NCBI RefSeq assembly: GCF_004362405.1
Contig: NZ_SNXE01000003.1
Span: 248,001 to 312,000 of the forward strand
Length of the DNA stretch: 64,000 nucleotides
From: Roseateles asaccharophilus
Lineage (GTDB): Bacteria; Pseudomonadota; Gammaproteobacteria; Burkholderiales; Burkholderiaceae_C
Direction of reading: 5' to 3'
Below the pieces are notes generated by a model. That model saw only the letters and a list, made by a program, of their open reading frames with translations. It did not search any database and was not told where the DNA came from. This document shows, piece after piece, positions 55,990 to 64,000 of the stretch (positions within the stretch are counted from its first letter, which is position 1; the number at the start of each line of letters is the position of its first letter). Both the position numbers and the translations under genes were made by a program.

Positions 55990-56163
55990 GCTGGATGAAC
56001 TTACCAGGGACAGGCCAGCGGCCGCGTCAGCACCATCCAGGCCGCCGAAGCGCCGCTCAGCCCTGTGCATTTGCACAGTCATTCACAGCAGCTGTGATGT
56101 CGGGCCAAGCCGAGCGGGCCATCGGTGGGCTGCGGTGCGCCCCAACACGGGCGCGCGTCCGTC

Positions 56164-56595
56164 TCAGACCTTGTAGGTGGACAGCAGGATGCTGGTCTCG
56201 GTATTGGCGATGCCCTCGATAAGGCGTACCGCGCTGAGCACGCGATCAAACTCCTCCAGGGTGTCGGCGCGCAGCTCGGCCACCAGGTCCCAGCGACCAT
56301 TGGTGCTGTGAAGTGCGGCCACATTGGGGTGCCCGCGCAGCTCGCGCAACACCTCGTCGGTGCGATTGCCCTCCACCGCCACATTCATCAGGGCACGGAT
56401 TCGCTGCGCCTCGGCCGCGGGCTTGAGGCGCACGCTGTAGCCCACGATCACCCCCTCGCGCTCCAGCCTTGCAATGCGGTTCTGCACGGTGGCCCGCGCC
56501 ACCCTCAGCTGGCGCGCCAAGGCCACCACGGACAGGCGCGCGTTATCGCGCAGCAAAGCGATGAGCTCACGGTCGGTATCGTCGAGACTTGACAT
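56164..56595 (-). CDS. Lrp/AsnC-family transcriptional regulator
   Basis: This 143-residue DNA-binding protein has an N-terminal winged helix-turn-helix (LDDTDRELIALLRDNARLSVVALARQLRVARATVQNRIARLE). A C-terminal RAM domain (ALMNVAVEGN, VAALHSTNGRWDLVAELRA, SILLSTYKV) binds amino acids. It is divergent from the ornithine cyclodeaminase gene with 141 bases between starts, so it probably controls that gene in response to ornithine, proline or a related amino acid. Confidence 0.9.
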   Translation of the reverse strand: MSSLDDTDRELIALLRDNARLSVVALARQLRVARATVQNRIARLEREGVIVGYSVRLKPAAEAQRIRALMNVAVEGNRTDEVLRELRGHPNVAALHSTNGRWDLVAELRADTLEEFDRVLSAVRLIEGIANTETSILLSTYKV

Positions 56596-56619
56596 ATTGA
56601 TTTATTGTGCCAGTCACTT

Positions 56620-56654
56620 TGACAAGCACCCACAACAAATTGAGCGCTTTGTCA
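56620..56654. promoter_or_regulatory. Inverted TGACAA/TTGTCA half-sites between the Lrp gene and ocd
   Basis: TGACAAGC (56620-56627) and GCTTTGTCA (56646-56654) form an imperfect dyad with about 18 bases between arms. It lies in the 141-base divergent promoter region, the expected place for the Lrp-type regulator to bind. Confidence 0.45.
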
Positions 56655-56736
56655 GCTTTTTATTAGCCATGCTCCCGACCAGAATTTGCGCAAAGGCTTT
56701 GGGCCCTGCCGCCTGAGCCGCCCATTGGAGACACTC

Positions 56737-57780
56737 ATGACCCGCTTTATCGACGTACCCGCCCTGGCCGAACTGCTGCAGCGCAAAGGCGTGGCGCCCC
56801 TTATGGCCGACTTGGCCAACTGCCTGCGCGAAGACTTTCTGCGCTGGCAGGACTTCGACAAATGTGCCCGTGTGGCCAGCCATTCGCCCGTGGGCGTGAT
56901 TGAGCTGATGCCCGTGGCCGACGATCAGCGCTACGCCTTCAAGTACGTCAACGGTCACCCCATCAACACCAGCCGCGGCCTCTACACCGTGATGGCTTTT
57001 GGCGTGCTGGCCGAGGTTTCCAGCGGCTATCCCCTGCTGCTCTCCGAACTCACCTTGAGCACCGCGCTGCGCACCGCGGCCACGTCGGCCATGGCGGCCA
57101 AGGCCCTGGCACGCCCGGACTCGCGCCGCATGGCCCTGATTGGCAACGGCGCCCAGAGCGAGTTCCAGGCCCTGGCCTTCCACAGCCAGCTGGGCATCCG
57201 TGAGATCGTGGCCTATGACATTGATCCCGCCGCCACCACCAAGCTGCAGCGCAATCTGGCCGGCTTTGCCGATCTCAAGATCCTGCGGGCCGACTCGATC
57301 GCCGAGGCCGTGCGCGGCGCCGACATCGTCACCACCGTCACCGCCGACAAGGCGCGCGCCACCATCCTGACGGCCGAGATGCTGGAGCCCGGCATGCATA
57401 TCAATGCCGTGGGCGGCGACTGCCCGGGCAAGACCGAGCTGGCCGCCGAGCTGCTGCGCCAAGCCAGCATCTTCGTGGAGTACGAGCCCCAGACCCGCAT
57501 CGAGGGCGATATCCAGCAGCTGCCCCCCGAGCACCCGGTGACCGAGCTCTGGCAGGTCCTCAGCGGCCGCGCCCCGGGTCGACGTTCCGCCACCGAGGTC
57601 ACGGTCTTCGACTCCGTGGGCTTTGCGCTGGAGGACTACTCCACCCTGCGCCTGCTGGACAAGCTGGCACGCGAGCTGGGCGTGGGTCGCGAGGTGCAGC
57701 TGGTGCCGCCGGCCGACGACCCCAAGGATCTGTTCCGCCACACCCGCGGCGGTCGCGCCCAGCTGCGCCGCGCCGCCTGA
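56737..57780 (+). CDS. ocd: Ornithine cyclodeaminase
   Basis: The ATG at 56737 follows ttggag and gives the family N-terminus; the frame is open 51 bases upstream. The 347-residue NAD-dependent enzyme of the mu-crystallin family converts L-ornithine to L-proline and ammonia. It contains GVIELMPVADDQRYAFKYVNGHP, an NAD-binding ALIGNGAQSEFQALAF, the VTTVTADKA strand and INAVGGDCPGKTEL. Regulated probably by the divergent Lrp-type protein. Close relatives can act on alanine or other amino acids, but the long N-terminus fits ornithine cyclodeaminase. Confidence 0.88.
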   Translation: MTRFIDVPALAELLQRKGVAPLMADLANCLREDFLRWQDFDKCARVASHSPVGVIELMPVADDQRYAFKYVNGHPINTSRGLYTVMAFGVLAEVSSGYPLLLSELTLSTALRTAATSAMAAKALARPDSRRMALIGNGAQSEFQALAFHSQLGIREIVAYDIDPAATTKLQRNLAGFADLKILRADSIAEAVRGADIVTTVTADKARATILTAEMLEPGMHINAVGGDCPGKTELAAELLRQASIFVEYEPQTRIEGDIQQLPPEHPVTELWQVLSGRAPGRRSATEVTVFDSVGFALEDYSTLRLLDKLARELGVGREVQLVPPADDPKDLFRHTRGGRAQLRRAA

Positions 57781-57849
57781 GTGGGGGCCCCGATCTGCGG
57801 GGCCAAGCTGCGCGGGCAATAAGCGAGCCTTTGCCCATCCTGATTCGTC

Positions 57850-57877
57850 TTGCCGCTCAAGGGCCTGGGGGTACAGT
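57850..57877 (+). promoter_or_regulatory. Candidate promoter of the hybrid sensor kinase gene
   Basis: TTGCCG (57850-57855) and TACAGT (57872-57877) are spaced by 16 bases and lie 40 bases before the TTG start. Plausible sigma70 pair, moderate match. Confidence 0.45.
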
Positions 57878-57916
57878 CGAGGCGAGCGCGATTGCAGCGC
57901 CGCCGTCGAGGTCATA

Positions 57917-60241
57917 TTGAGTCGCAAACCCTACAGCTCGCTGTTTGTCGTTCTGGCCACCGGTGCCAGCATCGGCCTGCTGCTGCCAGCCCTGATCATC
58001 GGAGGCTTCTGGATAGGCTGGCGTGAGCCGCAGAAGGCAGACCAGACACAGCAGGCCGAGCTGCAGGCCAAGCTGGATGTGCTGGCGTCCAGCCTGCCCG
58101 AGTTGCTGTGGAATCTGGACCATGTCGCCGCGCGTGAGGTGGTCGCGGCCATCATGAAATCGCCCGAGGTGGTGCGTGTAACGGTCAGCGACACCTCGCA
58201 AGGCGCGCCCTTCATCGAGATGGGTTACCCGGAGCGGCACAAGGGCCAGCTCATCGAGGGCGAGCGCGACATCCTGCGCGGCAGCAGCAAGATCGGTCAT
58301 ATCCAGATCGAGCTGGACGATCATCTGGCCCGCGCGGATCTGGGCCGCCAGCGCTGGCTCTACGGCCTGACCGTGGGCGGGCAGCTGCTGATCTCGCTGC
58401 TGCTGGTCCTGCTCCTGCTCAATTCACGGTTGCTGCGGCCGCTGCGAGAGCTCGGCAGCTTTGCCAACGATCTGGCCCAGGGCCGCTTCAACACCTCCCT
58501 GCGCCGTCAGCGCAATGATGAGATCGGTCGCTTGGGTGAGGACCTTGAACACATGCGCGACGAACTGCAGCAGCAGTTCGAGGCGCAGCGCGACCTGATC
58601 AACCGCCTGCGAGGCATGGCCGAAACCGTGCCGGGCGTCGTGTTCCAGCTGCGCCGCCATGCCCATGGCGGGTTCGCCTTTGTCTATGTCAGCGAAGCCG
58701 TGCGCGAGTATCTGCGCCTGAGCCCCAGCCAGCTGGCCGAGCAGGCCGACGCCTGGTTCGAGCGCCTGCACCCTCAGGACCGCGAGGCCGTACGCGACTC
58801 GCTGGTCAACTCCGCCCTGCAGCTCAGCCCCTGGCAACAGGAGTTCCGCACCAGCTATGCCGATGGCAGCGAGCGCTGGCTGTATGCGAATGCGATTGCC
58901 CAGGCCGAGGACGGGGGCGCGGTGCTGTGGCACGGCTTCCTGACGGATATCTCGAGCCAGCGCCGCGACGCCATGGAGCTCGAGCGCTATCGCCATCATC
59001 TGGAAGAGCTGGTCCAGGCCCGTACCGCCGAGCTGGCCGAGGCCAGCCAGGCCGCACAGGCCGCCAGCCTCGCCAAGAGTGCATTCCTGGCCAATATGAG
59101 CCACGAGATTCGCACGCCCATGAATGCCATCATCGGCCTGACCTATCTGGTGCGCCGCGACAGCCGGGAGCCCGAACAGCAGGAGCGGCTCAGGAAGGTG
59201 GCCGACGCGGCCGAGCATCTGCTCCTGGTGATCAACAATGTCCTGGACCTGTCCAAGATCGAAGCGGGCAAGCTGCAGCTGGAGCGGGCCGAGTTCAATG
59301 TCGGCCAGGTGCTGGATGGCATTCAGAGCATGCTGGCCCAGCGCGCTGCCGACAAGCAGCTGAGGCTGGAGGTCGACCTGGACCCCGAGCTGGCCAGCCG
59401 TCCCCTGATGGGTGATGCCCAGCGCATTACCGAGGTCCTGCTGAATTTCGCCGGCAACGCCGTCAAGTTCACCGACCAGGGCTTTGTGCGCCTGGGCGCT
59501 CGCCTGGAAAGCGAGCGCGAGGGGGTGCTGCAACTGCGTTTCGAGGTTCAGGACAGCGGTATCGGCATCAACCCGGAGGCCCAGGCACGCCTGTTCCAGG
59601 ACTTTGAGCAGGCCGACAGCTCCACCACCCGGCGCTATGGCGGCACGGGCCTGGGCTTGGCCATTTGCCGGCGCCTGGCCCACCTGATGCACGGTGAGGT
59701 GGGGGTGAACAGCAGCCCCGGCCAGGGCAGCCGCTTCTGGTTCAGCCTCCCCCTGGAACAGGCGGATCTGAAGCGGGCCCGCGCCCCCTTGGCACTGAGT
59801 CGCCAGCCCATCGCGCAGGAGCTGCAGCAGCAGTTCCCCGGCACCCGGGTGCTGCTGGTGGAGGACAACGTCGTCAATCAGGAGGTGGCGGTGGCCCTGC
59901 TGTCCAGCGCGGGCCTGGCGGTGGATGTCGCCGGCGACGGTCAGCAGGCCGTGGACATGGTGCGCCAGCACGACTACGCCCTGGTGCTGATGGATGTGCA
60001 GATGCCCGTCATGGATGGCCTGGACGCCTCTCGGGCCATACGCGCCCTGCCCCAGGGTCAGGGACTCCCCATTCTGGCCATGACGGCCAATGCCTTCGCC
60101 GAGGAGCGGCAGCGCTGCCTCGATGCCGGCATGAACGACCATGTGGCCAAACCCGTGGTGGCCGAGCAGCTGTTTGCCACCTTGCGGCTGTGGCTGACGC
60201 GCGCCCAAGCGGGCCGACCGGGCCTCAGCGACTCTGCTTGA
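57917..60241 (+). CDS. Hybrid sensor histidine kinase with PAS and receiver domains
   Basis: TTG at 57917 is chosen because gagg precedes it and the protein then opens [30 protein letters not shown]; no ATG fits. The 774-residue protein has two membrane segments (about 12-32 and 150-170) around a periplasmic sensor. Next come a HAMP linker, a PAS domain (about 237-350), a coiled coil and the HisKA domain with His396 ([17 protein letters not shown]). An ATPase with GTGLGLAI and a C-terminal receiver ([24 protein letters not shown]) complete it. It has no partner gene nearby. The 3' end overlaps the carbonic anhydrase gene by 17 bases on the other strand. Confidence 0.88.
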   Translation: MSRKPYSSLFVVLATGASIGLLLPALIIGGFWIGWREPQKADQTQQAELQAKLDVLASSLPELLWNLDHVAAREVVAAIMKSPEVVRVTVSDTSQGAPFIEMGYPERHKGQLIEGERDILRGSSKIGHIQIELDDHLARADLGRQRWLYGLTVGGQLLISLLLVLLLLNSRLLRPLRELGSFANDLAQGRFNTSLRRQRNDEIGRLGEDLEHMRDELQQQFEAQRDLINRLRGMAETVPGVVFQLRRHAHGGFAFVYVSEAVREYLRLSPSQLAEQADAWFERLHPQDREAVRDSLVNSALQLSPWQQEFRTSYADGSERWLYANAIAQAEDGGAVLWHGFLTDISSQRRDAMELERYRHHLEELVQARTAELAEASQAAQAASLAKSAFLANMSHEIRTPMNAIIGLTYLVRRDSREPEQQERLRKVADAAEHLLLVINNVLDLSKIEAGKLQLERAEFNVGQVLDGIQSMLAQRAADKQLRLEVDLDPELASRPLMGDAQRITEVLLNFAGNAVKFTDQGFVRLGARLESEREGVLQLRFEVQDSGIGINPEAQARLFQDFEQADSSTTRRYGGTGLGLAICRRLAHLMHGEVGVNSSPGQGSRFWFSLPLEQADLKRARAPLALSRQPIAQELQQQFPGTRVLLVEDNVVNQEVAVALLSSAGLAVDVAGDGQQAVDMVRQHDYALVLMDVQMPVMDGLDASRAIRALPQGQGLPILAMTANAFAEERQRCLDAGMNDHVAKPVVAEQLFATLRLWLTRAQAGRPGLSDSA

Positions 60242-61211
60242 TCAGGCGGCCACTGCCCGGCTGAGCGGGTCGGGCATTCATGGGATAGAGCTTGGCAAAG
60301 ATCTCGAGCTGCTCGCCCGAGAGCTGAACCGGCTGGCGCATCACCATCCACAGCACGCCTTCGCTGCAGGGCGGCGTGGTGAGTGAGCCCATATAGGTGT
60401 AGTAGCCCCGGTCCTCGGGCAGCAGGCGGGTGAGATCCATCTGCCCCAGACCGGGCTGGGCCTGCTGCTTTTCCAGCGGCAGATTGTTCCAGACCTGCTG
60501 GATCAGGGGCTGGTCGCGCCCACGCTCCAGCAACACGGCCACCACGGCCAGTCGGCCCTCGGCATCCCGGTGCACCAGATGGGCCACCATATCGAACTGC
60601 TGCCCGTTGATGCGTTCTTCGCTGGGGCGATGGAAGTGGAATTGCTGCAGCTCATAGCGCCGCCCCATCACCCCCAGGCTGTTGCCGGGCGCGACATTGA
60701 CCTGCACCGTGTGACCGTTGTCCAGCACGGCAAAGTCGCTGGCGCGGTAGTCGAACTGGATGGGCTCCAGATCCACACGGATGCCGTCCCGGATGTCGAT
60801 GGGGCTCTGGCGGGTGCCGATCGCGCAGAGCCGATACTCGGGCTTGAGGTCTCCCCAATGCTCGGGCGCGCCCTCGCCGCCGTAGGACCAGTGGATGTCC
60901 GGCTTGCGCGGTGCCGGGGCACGCCGGGTCGCCCCCGTCCCCGCGGCCGCGGCGCGACCCGGGGCCTGGATGGGCTCGGCCTTGTTGGACAGGCGCTCGG
61001 CCAGCCGTCGGCGCAGTTCGTCGGGCGGCAGCTCGCTGTCCGGCTTGGTCAGGGGGGGCCTGACGGAATCGTCACGCATCGCCGCCGGCCGCCCCTGGGC
61101 CCAGGCGGCGGGAGGCCCCGGCAGCGACAGCAGCAGCAAAACGGCCAGCAGGGATCCGGAGCCGGCACGGCGCCCGGTTTGCAGCGGAAATCTCGGCCTT
61201 GGCGCCTGCAT
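60225..61211 (-). CDS. Periplasmic alpha-type carbonic anhydrase
   Basis: The ATG at 61211 follows ggaggaa closely. The 328-residue exported protein has a signal peptide (LLAVLLLLSLPGPPAAWAQG) and a charged, proline-rich linker of about 65 residues. The alpha-carbonic anhydrase fold follows: IHWSYGGEGAPEHWGDL, RQSPIDIRDGI, the zinc ligands His192, His194 and His211 (QQFHFHRPSEERING and MVAHLVH), and SLTTPPCSEGVLW. It hydrates CO2 to bicarbonate in the periplasm. The linker is longer than in typical bacterial members. Its start lies 56 bases downstream of the MFS gene on the same strand. Confidence 0.9.
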   Translation of the reverse strand: MQAPRPRFPLQTGRRAGSGSLLAVLLLLSLPGPPAAWAQGRPAAMRDDSVRPPLTKPDSELPPDELRRRLAERLSNKAEPIQAPGRAAAAGTGATRRAPAPRKPDIHWSYGGEGAPEHWGDLKPEYRLCAIGTRQSPIDIRDGIRVDLEPIQFDYRASDFAVLDNGHTVQVNVAPGNSLGVMGRRYELQQFHFHRPSEERINGQQFDMVAHLVHRDAEGRLAVVAVLLERGRDQPLIQQVWNNLPLEKQQAQPGLGQMDLTRLLPEDRGYYTYMGSLTTPPCSEGVLWMVMRQPVQLSGEQLEIFAKLYPMNARPAQPGSGRLIKQSR

Positions 61212-61266
61212 CAGTCCTTCCTCCGGCCGCCGCGCGGCCTTGTCAGCCCTTGATCTCGGCCGAGGC

Positions 61267-62496
61267 CTACGATTCTTGAGGCCCCGTCGCATAGCCCACC
61301 TCGTGCTTGACCTTGATCCAGGCCACCAGGCCTATGGTCATGGTGGCCAGCGAGGCCAGGGCCAGGGCCAAGGTGGAATGCATCACCAGGGGCACGACCA
61401 CGCCGGCCACCAGGCCATTGGCCGCACTGCCGATGCAAGCCTGCAGCGAGGAGGCCATGCCACGCCGGTCGGGCGCCTGGTCCAGCACCAGCAGGGTCAC
61501 CACCGGCACCATCAGGGCCCAGCCGAAGGCGAAGGCGCCGATCACGGGCAGGGCCCAGAAGGGGCTGGGCGGCAGCAGAAGGTTGAGCGCCACATTCAGC
61601 AGCGAGACCAGCAGCATGATCAGAAAGCCGTGGCGGATCTGGTGCCGCGGCTTGATCTTGCCGGCCAGGCGACCGCTGAGCCAGGCACCGCCCATGATGC
61701 CGCCGATGGAAAAACAGAAGAACCAGAAGAACTGCGTGGGCCCCAGCTGCAGGTGCTCACCCAGAAAGACCGGCGCCGCCAGCACATAGAGGAACATTCC
61801 GTTGAAGGGAATGCCGCTGGCCAGGCACAGCAGCAGGAAACGCCGGCTGGTGCTGAGCTGCCAGTAGCCGCGCATCAGCGAGCCCACATGGAAGGGCTGG
61901 GCCTGGCTCTTGTGCAGGGTCTCGGGCAGCAGGCGCCAGTTGGCCACCACCAGGGCCAGCCCCACCAGAACCAGGAACCAGAAGATGGCGTGCCAGTCCA
62001 GGTGCACGAAGAGAACGCCGCCCACCATGGGCGCAATGGCCGGCGCCACGCCGAAGAAGATGGTGACCTGGGACATCACCCGCTGCGCCTCGGAGGGCGG
62101 AAACATATCGCGGATGATGGCGCGCGAGACCACGATGCCCGCCCCCGCCGACATGCCTTGCACCGTGCGCCAGAACACCAGCTCGCCGATGGTGCTGGCC
62201 AGCGCACAGCCCAGCGAGGCCAGGGTGAAGACCACCATGCCCCAGAGCACCACGGGCCGGCGGCCGAAGCTGTCGGACAGCGCACCGTGGAAGAGATTCA
62301 TCACCGCAAAGCCCAGCAGATAGCTGGACAGGGTCTGCTGCATCTGCAGCGGCGTGGCATCCAGCGCGCGCGCGATGCCGGAAAAGGCCGGCAGATAGGT
62401 GTCGATGGAGAAGGGGCCTACCATGCCCAGGCAGGCCAGCAGCACGGCCAGGGTCCAGCGCGGTGCGCGCCAGAGGGAACCGGCATCGGGATTCAT
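61267..62496 (-). CDS. Bcr/CflA-type multidrug efflux MFS transporter
   Basis: The start at 62496 gives MNPDAGSLWRAPRWTLAVLLACLGMVGPFSIDTYLPAF, the family N-terminus; the frame is open upstream without homology. The 409-residue inner-membrane protein has twelve membrane segments and the MFS motif GALSDSFGRRPVVLWG between segments 2 and 3. Drug efflux by proton antiport is the family function; substrate not known. It is divergent from the Gfo/Idh/MocA gene, with 115 bases between starts. Confidence 0.9.
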   Translation of the reverse strand: MNPDAGSLWRAPRWTLAVLLACLGMVGPFSIDTYLPAFSGIARALDATPLQMQQTLSSYLLGFAVMNLFHGALSDSFGRRPVVLWGMVVFTLASLGCALASTIGELVFWRTVQGMSAGAGIVVSRAIIRDMFPPSEAQRVMSQVTIFFGVAPAIAPMVGGVLFVHLDWHAIFWFLVLVGLALVVANWRLLPETLHKSQAQPFHVGSLMRGYWQLSTSRRFLLLCLASGIPFNGMFLYVLAAPVFLGEHLQLGPTQFFWFFCFSIGGIMGGAWLSGRLAGKIKPRHQIRHGFLIMLLVSLLNVALNLLLPPSPFWALPVIGAFAFGWALMVPVVTLLVLDQAPDRRGMASSLQACIGSAANGLVAGVVVPLVMHSTLALALASLATMTIGLVAWIKVKHEVGYATGPQES

Positions 62497-62611
62497 GTAT
62501 GGATTTGCGCGTTGAGCGCCCAGGCGCAAGAAACTGCTGGCGGGCGGGAACACAGTGTAGCGGCGCCCCCTAAACTCGCGCTCCAGCCCACACTTCCATG
62601 AGCACTGTCTG

Positions 62612-63613
62612 ATGCCCGATACCCTGAACATTGGCCTGATCGGCCTGGGCGTGATGGGGCAGCGCATGCTGGCCCGCCTGAAGAATCACCCGCGCCTGCG
62701 CGCCTGCTGGGTCTGGGACGCCCGTCCCGAAGCCCTGAGCAGCACCCTGCAGGCCTACCCCGAGCTGCGCGCGGCCGACAGCGCCGAGGCCCTGATACGC
62801 CAGCCCGGCCTGGCCGGCCTCTATATCGCCACCCCGCCGGCCGCCCATATCAGCCTCTCGCACGCCGCCTTCGATGCCGGCCTGGCCGTGTTCTGCGAAA
62901 AGCCGCTGACCGTGGACTTTGCCGCCGCGCGCGACTGCATCGCCCGCATCGAGCGCGAGAAGCTGCGCGCCGCGGTGAACTTCTCCCTGGCCTCGGCACC
63001 CGGCCTGGCCACGCTGCAGCGCGCCTTTGGCGCCGCCGCCAAGCATCCGCTGGGCACCCTGGAGGCGGTGCAGATCGAGCTGGGCTTTGCCGCCTGGCCC
63101 CGCCCCTGGCAGGCCGCGGCCGGTGCCTGGCTGGCCGAACGCACCGAAGGCGGCTTCAGCCGCGAGGTGCTCTCGCACTTCATCTTCGTGCTGCAGCGCG
63201 TGCTGGGGCCGGCCCAGGTGCTGGCCAGCCAGGTGGACTACCCGGCCGATGGCCTGAGTGCCGAAACCGGTCTGCGCGCCGAGCTGCGCGCCAACGGTGT
63301 TCCCGTGCAGATCGAGGGCCGCGTGAGCCCCGAGGTGGGCGTCCCCGACCGCAACCGCATGCACTGGCGCGCCAGCGAAGGCGAGATCGAGTTGCGCGAG
63401 TGGTTCGGCCTGAGCGAGCAGCGCCGCGGCGGCAAGTCCGAGCCCCTGGGTCATGTCCACGGCGAGTCGGACAGCCTGCGCAGCCAGGCCCAGGCCGACC
63501 AGCTGGAGCAGTGGGTGGCCCTGATCGAAGGCCGCTCCCATGCCCTGCCCGGCTTTGCCGAGGCCCTGGCGGTGCAGGAAACCATCGAGGCCCTGCTGAG
63601 CGCCAAGGCTTGA
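62612..63613 (+). CDS. Gfo/Idh/MocA-family NAD(P)-dependent oxidoreductase
   Basis: This 333-residue cytoplasmic protein has an N-terminal Rossmann fold (LNIGLIGLGVMGQRMLARL), the family EKPLTVD loop (AVFCEKPLTVDFAAAR) and a C-terminal substrate domain. Substrates in the family include sugars, inositols and biliverdin; none can be assigned here. It is divergent from the MFS transporter and ends 14 bases before the 3' end of the RNase P RNA gene. Confidence 0.87.
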   Translation: MPDTLNIGLIGLGVMGQRMLARLKNHPRLRACWVWDARPEALSSTLQAYPELRAADSAEALIRQPGLAGLYIATPPAAHISLSHAAFDAGLAVFCEKPLTVDFAAARDCIARIEREKLRAAVNFSLASAPGLATLQRAFGAAAKHPLGTLEAVQIELGFAAWPRPWQAAAGAWLAERTEGGFSREVLSHFIFVLQRVLGPAQVLASQVDYPADGLSAETGLRAELRANGVPVQIEGRVSPEVGVPDRNRMHWRASEGEIELREWFGLSEQRRGGKSEPLGHVHGESDSLRSQAQADQLEQWVALIEGRSHALPGFAEALAVQETIEALLSAKA

Positions 63614-63626
63614 ACAAATAAAGAGT

Positions 63627-63962
63627 GAAGCAAGCCGATAGGCCGGATTCTGTGCAGGTCCGGCCTCTTGCGAGACCGGCCCCGTGACCGCCATTCCTCT
63701 GGGCCGGACATCACTGCCCGGCTCGGTGCCACCTACCCGCCAGCTCTGCGAGCCGCATCAACGCTGGCCTACTTGGTGTTGCTGCGCGTAGAGATTGCCC
63801 GTTTCACCCGAAGTGGGCCTAGGCTCACTTCGACTCGTCTCTGTTGCTCTGATCCTCGGCTTTCGCCGGGCAGCCGTTAGCTGCTACGCCGCTCTATGCA
63901 GTCCGGACCTTCCTCCAGGGCCGTGTTTCCACGCTTGCCCCAGCGGCGGTCTGGCTTGCTTC
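63627..63962 (-). ncRNA. rnpB: RNase P RNA (class A)
   Basis: On the minus strand the conserved 5' core (GGAGGAAGGTCCGGACTGC) and the 3' core (ACAGAATCCGGCCTATCGGC) are both present, with internal segments such as GGCAGTGATGTCC-like regions between. The ends pair as a 10-bp P1 stem (GAAGCAAGCC with GGCTTGCTTC), which defines the limits at about 63962 and 63627. The ribozyme removes 5' leaders from pre-tRNAs together with RnpA. Open frames shown across it are not genes. Confidence 0.95.
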
Positions 63963-63971
63963 ACGGCGGGC

Positions 63972-63977
63972 ATTATC
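63972..63977 (-). promoter_or_regulatory. -10 box of rnpB
   Basis: The complement reads GATAAT, ending 9 bases before the P1 stem, the expected distance to the transcript start. The -35 would lie at the very edge of the window and is not clear. Confidence 0.6.
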
Positions 63978-64000
63978 CCGCATCGCGACTGTGCCCTGCG

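Larger units (their letters stand above)
55822..56163. other. 342-base region between mraZ and the Lrp gene, AT-rich, with several dyads and no gene
   Basis: Besides the mra promoter, 55871-55980 is only about 42-45% G+C by hand count, unusual for this window and possibly an upstream promoter element. Further right are two small dyads, CTGTGCA-TT-TGCACAG (56063-56078) and CACAGC-A-GCTGTG (56084-56096). No convincing open frame is seen. Confidence 0.5.

Noticed and set aside
63400-63880. Short frames over the RNase P RNA region and the end of the oxidoreductase
   Set aside because: The region from 63627 is explained by the RNA core sequences and paired ends.
1-64000. CRISPR arrays, tRNA genes, insertion sequences, integrases, toxin-antitoxin or phage genes
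   Set aside because: None was seen on reading either strand. The only repeated units are the 48-bp pair near purH and short motifs.

Overview
This window is a high-GC (mostly 65-70% by eye) stretch of a bacterial chromosome. It looks like a betaproteobacterium of the order Burkholderiales, close to the Roseateles/Paucibacter/Rubrivivax type. The reasons are the gene-family sequences, three PEP-CTERM (exosortase-sorted) proteins, a dusB-fis-purH block, a Pseudomonas-style ssu operon ending in ssuF, and the dcw cluster layout. The genus is an inference. I see no tRNA, rRNA, CRISPR array, insertion sequence, integrase or prophage gene. The window is largely core chromosome with a few accessory spots.

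Layout. 1-4658: the 3' end of a probable patatin-like lipase, then a KefF/KefC-type potassium efflux pair flanked by two paralogous PEP-CTERM proteins. 4686-9718: M32 carboxypeptidase and a YqaA-type membrane protein (minus strand), then dusB-fis-purH (plus). 9719-10049: a hairpin-rich spacer with two 48-bp near-identical direct repeats. 10050-14481: an orphan periplasmic binding protein and a three-gene oxidoreductase operon (aldehyde dehydrogenase, Tat-signal protein, GMC oxidoreductase). 14409-20984 (minus): sulfonate-sulfur operon ssuE-ssuA-ssuA'-ssuD-ssuC-ssuB-ssuF plus a small serine hydrolase. 21144-24384 (plus): plsC-cdsA, another orphan binding protein, and ruvC. 24415-29764 (minus): a subtilisin-like protease, then a secreted RTX nuclease (ExeM/NucH type) co-directional with a third PEP-CTERM protein and closed by twin hairpins. 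30194-34934: an unknown alanine-rich protein, an MdlA/MdlB-type ABC exporter pair and a 61-residue membrane protein.

34955-55821 (minus) holds lpxC, an orphan sensor kinase and the complete division and cell wall cluster. In transcription order this is mraZ-rsmH-ftsL-ftsI-murE-murF-mraY-murD-ftsW-murG-murC-ddlB-ftsQ-ftsA-ftsZ. Most junctions overlap by 1-11 bases. A sigma70-like promoter with three MraZ boxes at exact 10-bp spacing precedes mraZ, and an 18-bp-stem terminator follows ftsZ. 56164-63613: a divergent Lrp/AsnC regulator and ornithine cyclodeaminase, a hybrid sensor kinase, an alpha-carbonic anhydrase, a Bcr/CflA-type exporter and a Gfo/Idh/MocA oxidoreductase. The window ends with the RNase P RNA gene (minus, about 63627-63962).

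The most unusual points are an 80-residue acidic, proline-rich insertion in MurD, a sensor kinase lodged between ftsZ and lpxC, the repeat-rich spacer after purH, the duplicated ssuA, the paired PEP-CTERM paralogs around kefFC, and the nuclease/PEP-CTERM operon with a dyad-rich upstream region. I did not find a clear candidate for a wholly new system. These are leads rather than established novelties.
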